Shown here: positions 22,771 through 33,582 of the stretch, piece after piece
Position numbering within the stretch: position 1 is the first letter of the stretch
Layout: every line of letters begins with the position of its first letter
Source: Forficula auricularia
Taxonomy: Eukaryota > Arthropoda > Insecta > Dermaptera > Forficulidae
NCBI GenBank assembly: GCA_024734495.1
Contig: JALMQS010000085.1
Location: 19,538,474 to 19,602,473 of the forward strand
DNA: 64,000 nucleotides
Direction: 5' to 3'
Notes under the pieces: model-generated
What the model was told of the DNA's origin: nothing
Databases searched by the model: none
What the model saw: only the letters and a program-made list of their open reading frames with translations
Program-made: the position numbers and the translations under genes

Positions 22771-23189
22771 GGCAAAACAAAATATTTTCAATTAATTTTT
22801 GTATCTGTTAATTTTAAGATTAATGCTTGCAACATGACATGATCGCACCAGTTATCTCTAATTCTAGAAGCAATGTCATTGAAAAGATTAACATTTTTTG
22901 GAATTTAAGACATTAAACAGTCAGTTTCTTATTACACATAAATAAACAACTATAATCTAACAATTAATGAAATTTATTCGGTGAAAATAAGTAAGTATCC
23001 GAGGTCATGAAATAGAGAATAAAAATAAATAGAAAATATAGTTTAATTGTTAATGATTTTCCAGCCTATATTAAATAAACATTTTGAATTAGATAATTTG
23101 AGCGTAACTCGGACCACATTATTATCGGCAGGAAAGAATAAATAGAAACAAATATTTGCTCAAATATTCGTTATGTGTATTTAGGAAAG

Positions 23190-23785
23190 CCGTAAAGTAG
23201 TCTTTGGTTTGGTTTTCCTTTCACAAGGGAGGACTTAGTTTATATATTAGTTGAAGAGGTAACTGACTCCCTTGATCTCCTCAGCGCGGAAATTTGCCAA
23301 ACGTCAATATTAAACGGGGTCTCAAAAAGTCCTTAGGGATTGGAAAAGACCTTCGGGAAATGAAGAGACGATACCTATAGAAAAATGTCCTCTGGGAATT
23401 GTCTTGATCGTAGTGGGGTGGCGGGACCGAACTTTTTCGCCAAAAGAAAAAAAAAAGAAAAAACAGGCAAATATACAGAGGGAAAATAGCGAGTCACGCG
23501 TACCATCTTGGAAATGACAACTCAGAATCAGCCAACTATACAAAATGGCTCCACTTTATCAGCAAAGGCCAGAAGCGCTCGCTTTCACTGCTCGCGTAGT
23601 TTCCTTTGTTTTATTGAAAAACTCTTCTTGGCTAAGTTCTCCAGATTCAACCTGGAATAATTCGTTTTCGAAGACTACAAATTGTTCGGAGACTTGCCCT
23701 ATGGAATTCACAGTCCAACTCTTCCAAACATGCACACATAAACATTCCACAAACCCTCGTTGACTCGCACACACACGCATATATA
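23190..23785. other. Unique GC-shifted island; possible exon on the minus strand
   Basis: This part is markedly less AT-rich and matches no repeat here. On the minus strand 23729-23565 reads WTVNSIGQVSEQFVVFENEL, then FQVESGELSQEEFFNKTKE and TTRAVKASASGLC. The composition is plausible for a protein and the frame is preceded by an AG that could be a splice acceptor. I do not recognise the family. The plus-strand frames over it look like shadows. Confidence 0.3.
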
Positions 23786-23956
23786 TATATACCTATAAGA
23801 AAAAACATTTTATTGATTGTTTATAAATTAAAAAAATTCAAATATTTTATAAAAACAATCCAGAACACGTTTATTTCAAATCCAAACGTTTCTGAAAATT
23901 TTCCCCTTTTTCAATGGTGAAAAATTTCAAAAAAAGAAAAACTATATAAGTATATA

Positions 23957-24610
23957 TAAGTTTGAAAGTTTATAATAGGAAAATAAGGACATGTTTTTAT
24001 GTGTGTGACTTTTTATTATCAGTCAGCGCTTCGTCGACTTTGCCGACTTCTTCAGGGCTTCAAATAGTCATGCCACATATTCGTCTAAATTTTCTTGTTA
24101 TCTTCGTTACCATTGAAGACCATCAGAACACAAATTTCAAAAAATATTTGGCACATTCACAAAAACAATTTTTCTTTCTTTTCTTTTTATATTAAAAATT
24201 ACATTAGATATAAAACAGAAATAACATATTTGAATGAGGTAATACTGTTTTTAAAACCAGAATAGAATATTTTTTCTTTTGATCCTTACATAAAGAAAAA
24301 ATATTCTATTCTGGTTTTAAAAACAGTATTACCTCATTCAAATATGTTATTTCTGTTTTATATCTAATGTAATTTTTAATATAAAAGAAAAGAAAGAAAA
24401 ATTGTTTTTGTGAATGTGCCAAATATTTTTTGAAATTTGTGTTCTTATGATCTTCAATGGTAACGAAGATAACAAGAAAATTTAGACGAATGTGTGGAAT
24501 GACTATTTGAAGCCCTGAAGAAGTCGGCAAAGTCGACGAAACGTTGGCTGATAAATAAAAAAGTCACAAATAAAAACTTGTTCTTATTTTCTTATTATAA
24601 ACTTTCAAAT
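23957..24610. mobile_element. ~650-bp near-perfect palindrome
   Basis: Left arm 23957-24275 and right arm 24293-24610 are inverted copies over about 315 bases. The inner part (24181-24275) is almost exact and the loop is TTGATCCTTACATAA. Each outer arm carries a hammerhead-like motif. The two facing open frames (23962-24195 plus, 24306-24530 minus) encode the same peptide by symmetry and are not genes. Flanking (TA)n and A-rich DNA surround it. Confidence 0.85.
24514..24551 (+). ncRNA. Hammerhead-like motif of the CUGAAGA/GAAACGUU type
   Basis: CUGAAGA, extra A, stem GUCG...CGAC, then GAAACGUU. CUGAAGA fits the CUGANGA consensus because position 7 is variable. The mirror motif in the left arm (24015-24052, minus strand) has GAAGC instead of GAAAC and is broken. 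Stem III would be only AC/GU, so it might need dimerisation. Speculative. Confidence 0.35.
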
Positions 24611-24842
24611 TAATACAAATTATGTACGGAAATGATAATAATAAGTATATAATAAGAAAAAATAAACTGCAACGGATCGTTGCTAAACTTTATCCAAATT
24701 CATTTGAAATATTAATATGTTTTGCTGGCTTGGTGTGTACTGGATATATTAAATATTTATCCTTTAGCAATAAAAAAATAATATGTTTATTCCTTTATTA
24801 TTAATCAGATATCACTTGCAATTTGCAGTTCATGTTGACTTT

Positions 24843-25210
24843 AATTCAAAAATAATGATCGATTCTCATTTAATAGCCGAGGAATAACCATTCTACATTG
24901 GATTTTTGACGTTTCGGTTATTATTAGTAACCATTGCTGAAGACATGGAGGAATCGACTTAAAATCAAAAATAGCCATCGATTCTCATCTAATACTTGAG
25001 GAATAACAATTCTACATTAGATTTTTGACGCTTCGATTATTATTGGTAACCATTGCTGAAGACATGGAGGAATCGGCTTAAAATCAAAAATAACGATCAA
25101 TTCTTATCTAATACTAGAGGAATAACCTTATTGCATTCCATTTTTGATGTTTTGACTATTAATGGCAACCTCTACTGAAAACGTGGAAGAATCGACTTAA
25201 AATCAAAAAG
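24843..25210 (+). repeat. 119-bp satellite, three-unit array (short copy)
   Basis: Three diverged units of the satellite seen at 54.6 and 60.6 kb (GATTCTCAT..TAATACTTGAGGAATAAC, TTTTTGACGTTTCG.TTATTA, TGGTAACCATTGCTGAAGAC). They end in the variant terminal unit (TTGCATTCCATTTTTGATG, GGAAGAATCGACTTAAAATC) and the 3' flank AAAGACTAAATTCTTTTTTG that ends every array here. Confidence 0.85.
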
Positions 25211-25371
25211 ACTAAATTCTTTTTTGGTAAACAACTCAAACTTGAGATTTAAATATTTTTTTATTTCCGGCTTGGCCTATTAAATTTAAATTTTTAAAAC
25301 GCAAATAATTAATATAATTTAATATAATACAATTTATCCGCAATTTCTAATTACAACAAATAAAATATAGT

Positions 25372-25410
25372 AGGACCTCATTATCTCGGGAAAATTGATG
25401 CAATATGCGA
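25372..25410. repeat. Possible Tigger-type terminus fragment
   Basis: TAGTAGGACCTCATTATCTC resembles the CAGTAGAACCTCGATTATC-type ends of Tigger elements. I could not find the partner end. 25211-25625 otherwise shows no gene. Confidence 0.3.
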
Positions 25411-25639
25411 AGATTGTAAAGAAAAGCATTTTGAAGCTGAAAAACCCCAAGCGGCGAATTTTTGAGTTGCTGTCACAAAGGTAAAATTAATTTACCATAA
25501 TTTACCACTACTAGAGTATGTAAAAAATTTGTACTTTAAAAATACTGCCGATTCAAAAAACTTTAAAGAAAACAATAAGACAATATTATAATCCTCTTGG
25601 TTTTGCAAGTATGGGATGCGAAAAAATGGCAACTCCGAT

Positions 25640-26525
25640 ACTATTATATTTTATTTATTTATTTATTTATATTTAAATGTATTTTTCATACATATATATT
25701 ACAATATTTACAAATTTTAATACTAAAGTTATAATATTTCTCAATATTTCTCAATGTTTAACTGTCCCTCTTAAGATATATCCTCACTTGGTTCTTAAAT
25801 TGAATCAGACTATGCATTTCTCACTTCAGCTGGCAAAGAATTAAATTCCTCAAGTCCTCTTAAAATATAATGAATTTCTTGTGCCCTGTTTCCTCACCCT
25901 CTCAATAAATATATCGTCTCTAATTCGCGTCTCATGATCATGGATCTCGTTGACCAATGTGAAATTTAGATAGGCTGGCAGCTGCCTATGATATAATTTA
26001 TATACAAAACACATTGTCTGTAAAAATAAGGATTTCTTCACATTCATAAGCCCTAAACAGCATACTACTTATTGATGTATATCTTCACATTTTAAAATAA
26101 TTCTCAGGCATCTATTTTGTAAGAGCTGCAGCTTATCAATATTCTCTTGAGTACCAAAATATAATATTGTAGGACAGTATAGAAACTAATTATAGTTCTA
26201 TACCCCTTAATTCTAGTGTTCATATTCAAATTATTACTAGCTCTACCAATGTATTGGACTTTTCTGTTTACATTCTTCAAGAGCTCACTATGATGACTCT
26301 TAAAGTTCAACTTCGAGTCAACCACTACTCCGAGGTATTTAAATTAATCCACATATTCCAAATTTACATTGTACTTAACCCCTCTCAACCCCCTCCCTCC
26401 ACCCAAATGCATTACTTTAGATTTCGTACAATTTATAAACAGTTATTCATATTTAACTACTCTTCCAACTTCCTAAGCGTTCCATTCATATTGATATGTG
26501 TCCTGAAGACACGGGCCAAAGCTTG
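25640..26525 (-). pseudogene. LINE C-terminal fragment with TAAA-rich tail
   Basis: On the minus strand: LRKLEE(stop)LNMNNCL, FKYLGVVVDSKLNFKSHHSELLKNVNRKVQYIGRA, then MNVKKSLFLQTMCFVYKLYHRQLPAYL, HDHETRIRDDIFIERVRKQGTRNSLYFKR and, after a frameshift, FNSLPAEVRN-like sequence. The YLGVxxDSKLNF, KI-x-L-x-RI and N-LP-x-E blocks identify the C-terminal part of a Jockey/CR1-type polymerase. The 3' end is a (TAAA)n tract at 25651-25668. Stops and frameshifts make it dead. Confidence 0.75.
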
Positions 26526-26844
26526 TACTAATATATAAAGCTGGAGAGTTTGTATGTGGGTTTGAAGAAGCTAATCTCAGGAAATACTAATCCGATTTGA
26601 AAAATTATTTTTGCATTAGATAGCCCGTTTATTGAGCAAGGTTCTAGTCTATATAATTTCATGCTACAACCTACGCTTTTTTGGTTTCTTCAAGTCTTCT
26701 TCTTTGATAACCAAGACGACTGTTTTTGTTTACTCGAATCCTTTCCTTTTAAATGATATTATATAAAAATTTAAAAATTTCATCTTTATTAAATTACGCA
26801 AACTTTTCTCTATAAAAAAAAAATATTTTCAAAAAGCAATTAAA

Positions 26845-28768
26845 ATTATCTAGCATTTGGCATTGATAGCGTCGGGGTCGGTAAAAAAAAAACGAAGAAA
26901 AAAAGACGAAGAAGGGAAAGAAACATATAAAAAATTAAGATGGAAAGTTATAAGAGAATGTAGAAAAGCAAAAGAAAAAATGATTCAAGAAAAATGTAAA
27001 GAAGTCAACGAAAATCTAGTATTGGGAAAAGTTGATGTAGCCTATAGGGCAATAAAAGAAATTTTCAAGAAGACAAGCCAAAAAGCAAGAACATAAGAGA
27101 TAAAAGAGGCCACATTATTCTAAACGAAGACGAACAGGCAAAAAGATGGAAGGAACACCTAGAAGAACTCTATGGAGAAGAAAAAACAATGAACCCAATA
27201 GAAGAAGAAGAATCTGTGGACGAAAACGAATTAGGAGACCCCATACTCAGGTCAGAATTCGAGACAGCTTTGAAGGAACTAAAAAATAATAGAGCACCCG
27301 GAATAGACAATATACAAGCTGAAATCCTAAAGAACTCTGGAGAAAAGGCACGTGACAAACTTTTTGAACTAATTAGCAAAATCTATAAATTGGGAATCAT
27401 CCCAAAATATTTCCAAAAAAACAAAATAGTCACACTTCCCAAAAAGACAGGCGCGGATAAATGTGAAAATTTCAGGACCATTAGCCTAACCTCACATGCC
27501 TCCAAAATCCTAACCAAAATAATCCAAAGAAGAATAGAACAAAGAGTTGAAGAAAATCTGGGGGAAGACCAGTTCAGCTTTAGAAGAAACAGAGGCACCC
27601 GAGAAGCAATTCTCTCTCTAGACTAATAATAGAAAGGGCTTTTATCAGGGAAGAATCTGTCTACATCGGATTCATAGACCTAGAAAAAGCATTCGATAAC
27701 GTCAATTGGGAAATTATGTTTAAAATATTAAAACAGGTGGGAATAAAATTCAGAGAGAGAAGACTAATCTACAATCTATATCAAAACCAGACGGCAATTA
27801 TAAATATTGGAGATGAGCAAAGAGAAGCCAAAATAAAAAAAGGTGTAAGACAAGGATGTGTGCTGTCACCCATGATTTTCAACTTATACATAGAAGAAGC
27901 GATTAAAGAATTCAAAGACAAAATTGATACAGGTATCGAAATCCAAGATCAAAAGATCGCTATGTTAAGATTTGCCGATGACATTGCTCTTCTAGGAAGC
28001 AATAAAAAAGAATTAGAGGACGCCTTGAATGGAATTAACCAAATCCTAATAGAAGAAATCAAAATGAAAATAAACAAGAATAAAACCAAGGTCCTAGTAT
28101 GTACAAAAAAAGAACAAACGAGACAGGAATGCATCAAAATTAACCAAGAAAACCTAGAACGAGTTAAGGAATTCCGCTAACTTGGAAGTAAAATAACATG
28201 GGATGGGAGGAGCGAAAACGAAATTAAATCAAGAATTGCCCAAGCAAAAATGGGGTTTAATTCAAAACAAAAACTACTATGCTCCTCCTCAATCAGTTTA
28301 GAAAACATGAAGTTGCTATTGAAGACATATGTATGAAGCATAGCCATGTACGGGTGTGAAACCTGGACAATTAGAAAAGCGGAGAGAAAGAGATTAGAGG
28401 CTTTCGAAATGTGGTGCTACAGAAGAATGATGAACATCAAATGGATGGATAAAATTACAAATGAAGAAGTTCTTGGAAGAATAGGAGAAAGAAGAACCAT
28501 GTGGAAGAGTTTGAAGAAAAGAAGAGGTCAGATGATGGGGCACACACTGAGACATGGGGGACTGCTTAGGGATATCTTGGAGGGGGAGGTGGGAAAGAAA
28601 AGGGGAAGGGGAAGACCCAGATTAAAATATTTCAACCAAATATTTGGGGATATGGAATGCCAGACATTTAGAGAGGTCAAACAGCTGGCGGGGGACAGAG
28701 TCGAGTGGAGACGGATTGTTGAATCAAACCAGTCTTAGGACTGTATACTCAATGATGATGATGATGAT
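26845..28768 (+). pseudogene. 5'-truncated LINE reverse transcriptase, near-complete RT
   Basis: 26857-27096: a basic linker (KETYKKLRWKVIRECRKAK). After a frameshift, 27100-27626: FETALKELKNNRAPGIDNIQ, RTISLTSHASKILTKIIQRR, EDQFSFRRNRGTREAIL. After a second shift near 27620, 27628-28738: YIGFIDLEKAFDNVNWE, KKGVRQGCVLSPMIFNLYIE, LRFADDIALLGS, NKTKVLV, LERVKEFR, then MYGCETWTIRKAE, LEAFEMWCYRRMMNIKWMDK and GRGRPRLKYF. The catalytic aspartates (FADD) are present. Stops at 28178-28180 and 28334-28336 interrupt the last frame where the family has FRYLGS and a tryptophan codon. The 3' end is a (GAT)n tract at 28754-28767. The endonuclease domain is absent. Closest in style to RTE-like elements. 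Confidence 0.85.
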
Positions 28769-29700
28769 TGCATTGAATTACCTTAACGAAAACCTAAACT
28801 TATTTTATTCGTTTTAGTACATGGATTAAATCAAAACTTGTTTTTCCCTCATCCGGATCATGTGAGGGAGGATGGAAGGGCTATAAGGGAAGATGTGGAG
28901 GACCCTTTAAATTATTTTATTAACAATCGTTTTAAATTAAGTTGTTTTTGTTAATTCGAATTTAATCATTTTTTCATTTGATCTAAGTATATTATTATTA
29001 TTCTAAATTAAGCTTTTGATTTGATATTTGTCAAATAAATTAAATGACACTCAACTGGTTTTTGAAACAGAAATATTTCATTCTGAATAAATTATTCAAT
29101 GTCAACCTAATCGTATAAAGGGGAAAATATTTTTAGTCAGCTCCAGCCTGAAATAGCCTCGTAATATCTTTAAGATTAATGGACTATGATACCTGCAATC
29201 CAAAAGTGATTATAAATAAAATATTGACGAAATATGCTATATATAATTTAAGAAGCGGAATCAAAGTTTGTTTTAAACAATTGGAAATAATATCAATAAT
29301 TAAGTTGAAAACAATTATACTAGGTACGCTCGACAAGCTCATATCTTCCTGAATTCACTGAAAAATTTCAATTTTGGTTATTCGTGTTTTGAATTGTCTG
29401 AAACGTTCAGAATATTCATTCTCAAACGTGATTTTTACTTTCACTTATATCTATATATGGATTATTTATGTATGTAGAAGATTGGATAGATTTGTTTAAA
29501 CACTTTTTAATAATTATTATTTGATAATTAAGTTAAATAATTGTTAAAAATAATTATTAACTTTTTTTTTAACATCTAATTGATTCATGTATTTTGTTTA
29601 TTTGATGTCCAATAAAAAATGATTTTTTATAAAAGTTATTCAGTTTTTTTTTAGATTAATGAGAAGTAAAGAAAAATATAGGGTTTCATAAATTAATTCC
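28769..29700. other. AT-rich stretch, no gene
   Basis: 28834-28910 has an unusual G-rich patch (GGGAGGATGGAAGGGCTATA). Otherwise nothing is recognised. Confidence 0.4.
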
Positions 29701-29720
29701 TGTGAATCCATTGTAATAGA

Positions 29721-29755
29721 CTGATGAAGAGGGCAAAGCCCTCGAAACTATAGTC
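29721..29755 (+). ncRNA. Hammerhead-like ribozyme motif, best copy in the window
   Basis: CUGAUGA (29721-29727), extra A, stem II GAGGGC-AAA-GCCCUC (six perfect pairs), GAAAC-UAUA-GUC (29744-29755), predicted cleavage after C29755. Stem I: A29720-U29756 and G29719-U29757, a small internal loop, then TTGTAA (29711-29716) with TTATAA (29759-29764). All invariant core bases are present, the cleavage triplet is GUC, and stem III is the 2-bp, 4-nt-loop type described in Penelope-like elements. The extra A before stem II is the one deviation. It stands apart from the other copies, with AGCAGAAGACACAC downstream. Confidence 0.65.
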
Positions 29756-29764
29756 TTGTTATAA

Positions 29765-30259
29765 ATAAATAATATTTATAATTCCAGCAGAAGACACACT
29801 TTTTTATTGTCTCCTTCAATATTAGGGTTTCTTTTAAAAAACCAAACTTGACCTTGAAATACCCTTGAAAGCTTGTTCTACATTGATAAACAATAGAGTA
29901 GTTTAGTTTCCCCCTTGGTATAAATAAACTTTTATTTGAAACTTTTTTCCATATAATGCACTGTTTTTTAGTTATAAGACTGTCTCAAGATAAAAAAAAC
30001 TCACCCGCTATATATTTAACTGTGAACAAATATTTTTTGTAAATTAAGTTTTTGTGAAAAATATAAAAAATAATTAGATCGACCTAAATAAAAATATGTG
30101 AATTGATCTGCGCCCCGTTTGTTAATACATACTGATCTCTTCACATTATAAAAATAGGTAGATACCATAATTTATGGTCTTGGGAACTATCAATTGATTA
30201 GCCATTTTAACTCATCCATTCATCTTATTTTCTCACCTTTTGTTTATGCTAATTTTTTT
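29765..30259. other. No gene recognised
   Basis: AT-rich. The start resembles the distal arm of the (TA)n/hammerhead element (CAGCAGAAGACA) but is strongly diverged. Confidence 0.4.
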
Positions 30260-30522
30260 TATATCTTTACCCCCCCCCCCATCTTTTGGGTTACTATCAA
30301 TTTCACATAGTGAGTCATTTTTATAAAGTCATATTGGGTGCATATGAGAACTTTTGTACAAACCGATCAAAGGGTATTGGAGTTATATTGATTCTATTCT
30401 TTAAACACCACTCCGCCCACAATTTTGGTCCACTAAAAAAAATGTCTCTATTTTTTATTATAGATCTCTTTTATAGTACATTTCATTTTTCTTGTTTTTT
30501 TTTTTAGTTTGAAAATTTTATC
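30260..30522 (-). repeat. G-run repeat family fragment
   Basis: The end TTTCATTTTTCTTGTTTTTT...AGTTTGAAAATTTTAT and the C-run at 30270-30280 correspond in reverse to 62810-62920. The frame 30286-30507 therefore lies in a repeat and is not a gene. Confidence 0.55.
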
Positions 30523-30534
30523 ATTTTAATAGTA

Positions 30535-30663
30535 TAATAATATAACTTGAGCAAGATGCGTGGTAGGTTTCACATTTTTTTTGTGAAACCACCCATCTTG
30601 CTGAAGTTTTATTATTATATTAAAATGTTTCACCTAGAACCAACACCTAACTCCTTAAAAGTT
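30535..30663 (+). mobile_element. 129-bp hairpin element, copy 2
   Basis: An inverted repeat (AACTTGAGCAAGATG...GGTTTCACA with TGTGAAACC...CATCTTGCTGAAGTT, loop of T) is followed by the constant tail TGTTTCACCTAGAACCAACA to CCTTAAAAGTT. ATTTTAATAGTA flanks it at 30523-30534 and 30664-30675. The stem continues into the left target sequence (ATTTTAATAGTATAATAATA against TATTATTATATTAAAAT). Same family as 21686-21804. Confidence 0.75.
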
Positions 30664-30689
30664 ATTTTAATAGTAGTAACCTACTAACA

Positions 30690-30895
30690 GACATTATTTT
30701 GACAAATTCATTAATATCTCGTAAAATATCATTTTTTAGATATTCACACATTAGGGATTTTTTGTATAGGTCATTTTTTTAACAAAATATTTTCACCCGT
30801 TTTTAGATATTTCGAAAAAATTAAGCAAAAAAAAAACACTTTTTTCCTGCACGATTACGATACTTGACCATACCTTGTATGGTAAAGTAAGAAAT
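30690..30895 (-). repeat. Palindromic-terminus repeat (GTATGGTCAAGTATTG family), inverted copy
   Basis: Ends in reverse with ACTTGACCATACCTTGTATGGTAAAGT, which contains a hairpin ACCATAC..GTATGGT. Preceding boxes TTTTTAGATATTTCGAAAAA and ACAGACATTATTTTGACAAA match 36590-36835, 59500-59605 and 62505-62680. Non-coding. Confidence 0.7.
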
Positions 30896-31365
30896 GATTT
30901 TTGTTTCATCTCAAGTAATAAAATTCATAATCGAAAATCGAATATCTTAGAAATTATTTAATAGAATACCAAAATCGTTCATGTGCACCTGAAGTAGAAA
31001 ATAAATCATTCATTCGTAATCCGGTTTCATAGAAAGAAAATTGTCATTCATTGATTTGTTCCAATTTCTATAAAGCTATTCAGACAACCGAATCAACTCT
31101 CACTCCCTGATAGATAAAAGGACAAAATAATGTTTTGAATTTGCTGCTTTCACTTCACACTTTCATCCCGAATCGCTTAAATAAAAGAATAAACATACAG
31201 CAAACCTTTTTACTATTTTTTGATTCAATTCCATAAATAACATTTTCGAAATGCCTTTGATGCAAAAGAGCAGTAAATTTGTGTGCTCTCTTGATATATT
31301 CTGTTAAAATATACAAACCTTATATATATGGGGCTTCTCCTGGATGATCATTAATATTCATGCAA

Positions 31366-31665
31366 CTAGAGAATCTGGCTGCAATGTTGGCTCCTTGATG
31401 TTAGCAGCGCTGCCAACTTTAAAGTGGTTACTATTACCAATAGCCCTATATTCTCGGCTGTAATTAAGTCTCCGCATGATGTTTCACGTATATTAATACA
31501 GTTAACTTGAAATATGGCCGAGTTATTATTCTTCAAACACGTTTTATTGGCTAATTGATTTGCATCTGAAACATTTAGACATTTAGAGTAAACAGAATCA
31601 AAATTATTCCGGTTTGATACATTTGACATGACTATTTCAAAAACGAGTGAAGCTCTCAAAATCAC
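31366..31665 (-). other. Possible exon, unrecognised
   Basis: A 99-codon open frame lies in a patch of higher GC and complexity. The segment DANQLANKTCLKNNNSAIFQ-VNCINIRETSCGDLITAENIGLL is bounded by an acceptor-like TTTCAG (rc near 31577-31582) and a donor-like GTAATAG (rc near 31434-31440). Three cysteines could suit a secreted or receptor domain. I do not recognise the family, and it may be chance. Confidence 0.25.
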
Positions 31666-32027
31666 CAGCCGATATACATTTATTGATTTTGAATAAGGGC
31701 AGCCTTATGAATAACTTGTGGTTGATATCCTTTTAAAATATTTGATCAAATTCAAATTTGGTTAAGGGATTCTTTTCGAAAAAAAATACTTTATTTAAAC
31801 CAGGGGTGTCCAACCTTTTAGCTTACATGAGCCACATTTGAAGAAAAAAATTGTTTCAGGTTGCATATATTATATTCTAATTCTATTGATATTTGTTAAT
31901 CAAAAAGTTAGTTAATAATGTAGAATAATGATATCCACCAAGTCAAAGAAGAAAAAATGTCATAGCATAATAATCTTTGAGTTTTTTTTAGGAGTTTGAT
32001 TTTAAATCTTTTATATTATATATATAT

Positions 32028-32076
32028 ATGTTTATTTGCATCAAACAGAGGACAACCTCATTGATTTCTCTTTATA
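32028..32076 (+). repeat. Fragment of the (TA)n/hammerhead element
   Basis: TGTTTATTTGCATCAAACAG, AGGACAACCTCATTGATTTC and TCTTTAT after a TA tract: only the distal arm, inserted in the hAT-like element. Confidence 0.7.
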
Positions 32077-32137
32077 AAACAACAACACTGCTATTCTCTG
32101 GATAGCAAAAATTTTTCAATTAATTTTTTAATTTTTT

Positions 32138-32866
32138 ATGAAGTACCACTGTCTTAGAGTTCCATTAGTAATGTGAACCTAGGTTGAACAGTGATAATGA
32201 ATTAGTACTGTAAGGGAAATTCAAGGAATTATCAGAAAAGAAGAAATGATTATTTCGTACCTTTTGTATCAGGGTTTATCTATTGAGAAATTACGATTGA
32301 CGAAGTAAAATGGGCTATTTTGTCAAAAATTCTCATCATATACTAGGGTGCAACTCCAGCCTGCTGCTAATTAATATGAGAAATTACTATAATTCTAATT
32401 AATATTTATTAATGTGTTTTGTGTACCCTTTCTCATCCCCTACAGCACTTGCAATTTTTCTCAGTACACTAGTACCGTGTCACTTACTTTTTTTCCTTCT
32501 GGCCGGCCGGCCGGCAGCCGCTCGTTCCCCACCAGACGCCAGTACATTCTGTCCCTCTCACCCGTGCAAGCCTGAATAATTTAAATATCGGATAATCTGA
32601 TCATCCATGTAAATTATTATAATTTATAGCACTTCAAAAAGTTAAAATATTTTAGAAATTGGAAATACGAGATGAAGAATAATTTTACTTCATTATTTTT
32701 TTACCTGATGGCTGAGCTTATAATTTTCCTTTTAGTTAATTTTATTCTTGAAAATAGCTTCATCTAAGCCCATATGTCGGTACATGTACATTCATATTTC
32801 CAAAAACGGAATAAATATTTTGAAACCAGGAATATTTGTTTAATTTTTATAAAATTCTAATCTTTT
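32138..32866 (+). repeat. 729-bp tandem duplication, unit 1
   Basis: From ATGAAGTACCACTGTCTTAG to TAATCTTTT. The next unit begins ATGAAGTACCAGGGTCTTAT at 32867. It contains a GGCC-repeat GGCCGGCCGGCCGGCAG and a GC-rich 80-base patch. Confidence 0.88.
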
Positions 32867-33582
32867 ATGAAGTACCAGGGTCTTATAGTTCCATTCGTAA
32901 TGTGAACGTGGATTGAAAAGTGATAGTGAATTAGTACTGTAAGGGAAATTCAAGGAATTATTAGAAAAGAACAAATGGTTATTTCGTACCTTTTGTATCA
33001 GGATTTATCTATTGATAAATCACGATTGATTCATCCCGAAGTAAAATGGGCTATTTTGTCAAAATTCTCATCATATACTAGGGCGCAACTCCAGCCTGCT
33101 GCTAATTAATATGAGAAATTACTATAATTCTAATTAATAGTTATTAGTGAGTTTTGTGTGCCCTTTCTCACCCCCTACTGCACTTCTCAGTACACTAGTA
33201 CCGTGTCTCTTACTTTTCCCCCTTTTGGCCGGCCGGCCGGCCGGCAGCCGCTCGTTCCCCACCAGACTCCAGTACATTCTGTCTCTCTCACCCGTGAAAG
33301 CCGGAATAATTTAAATATCGGATCATCTGATCATCCAGGTAAATTATTATAATTTATAGCACTTCAAAAAGTTAAAATATTTTAGAAATTGGAAATATGA
33401 GATGAAGAATAATTTTACTTCATTATTTTTTTACCTGATGGCTGAGTTTATAATTTTCCTTTTCGTTAATTTTAGCTTCATCTAAACCCATATGTAGGTA
33501 CATGTACATTCATATTTCCAAAAATGGAATAAATATTTTGAAACCAGGAATATTTGTTTATCTTTTATAAAATTCTAATAGA
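32867..33582 (+). repeat. 729-bp tandem duplication, unit 2
   Basis: Closely matches unit 1, with scattered substitutions, one extra GGCC unit and a small deletion near 33473 (loss of ATTCTTGAAAATAGC-like sequence). The 64-codon frame at 33158-33352 is not conserved in unit 1, so it is not coding. Confidence 0.88.

Noticed and set aside
23962..24530. Two facing frames of 77 and 74 codons with the same peptide
   Set aside because: Identical by palindrome symmetry of the 23957-24610 element.
33158..33352. 64-codon frame in the tandem duplication
   Set aside because: The sister unit does not preserve the frame.
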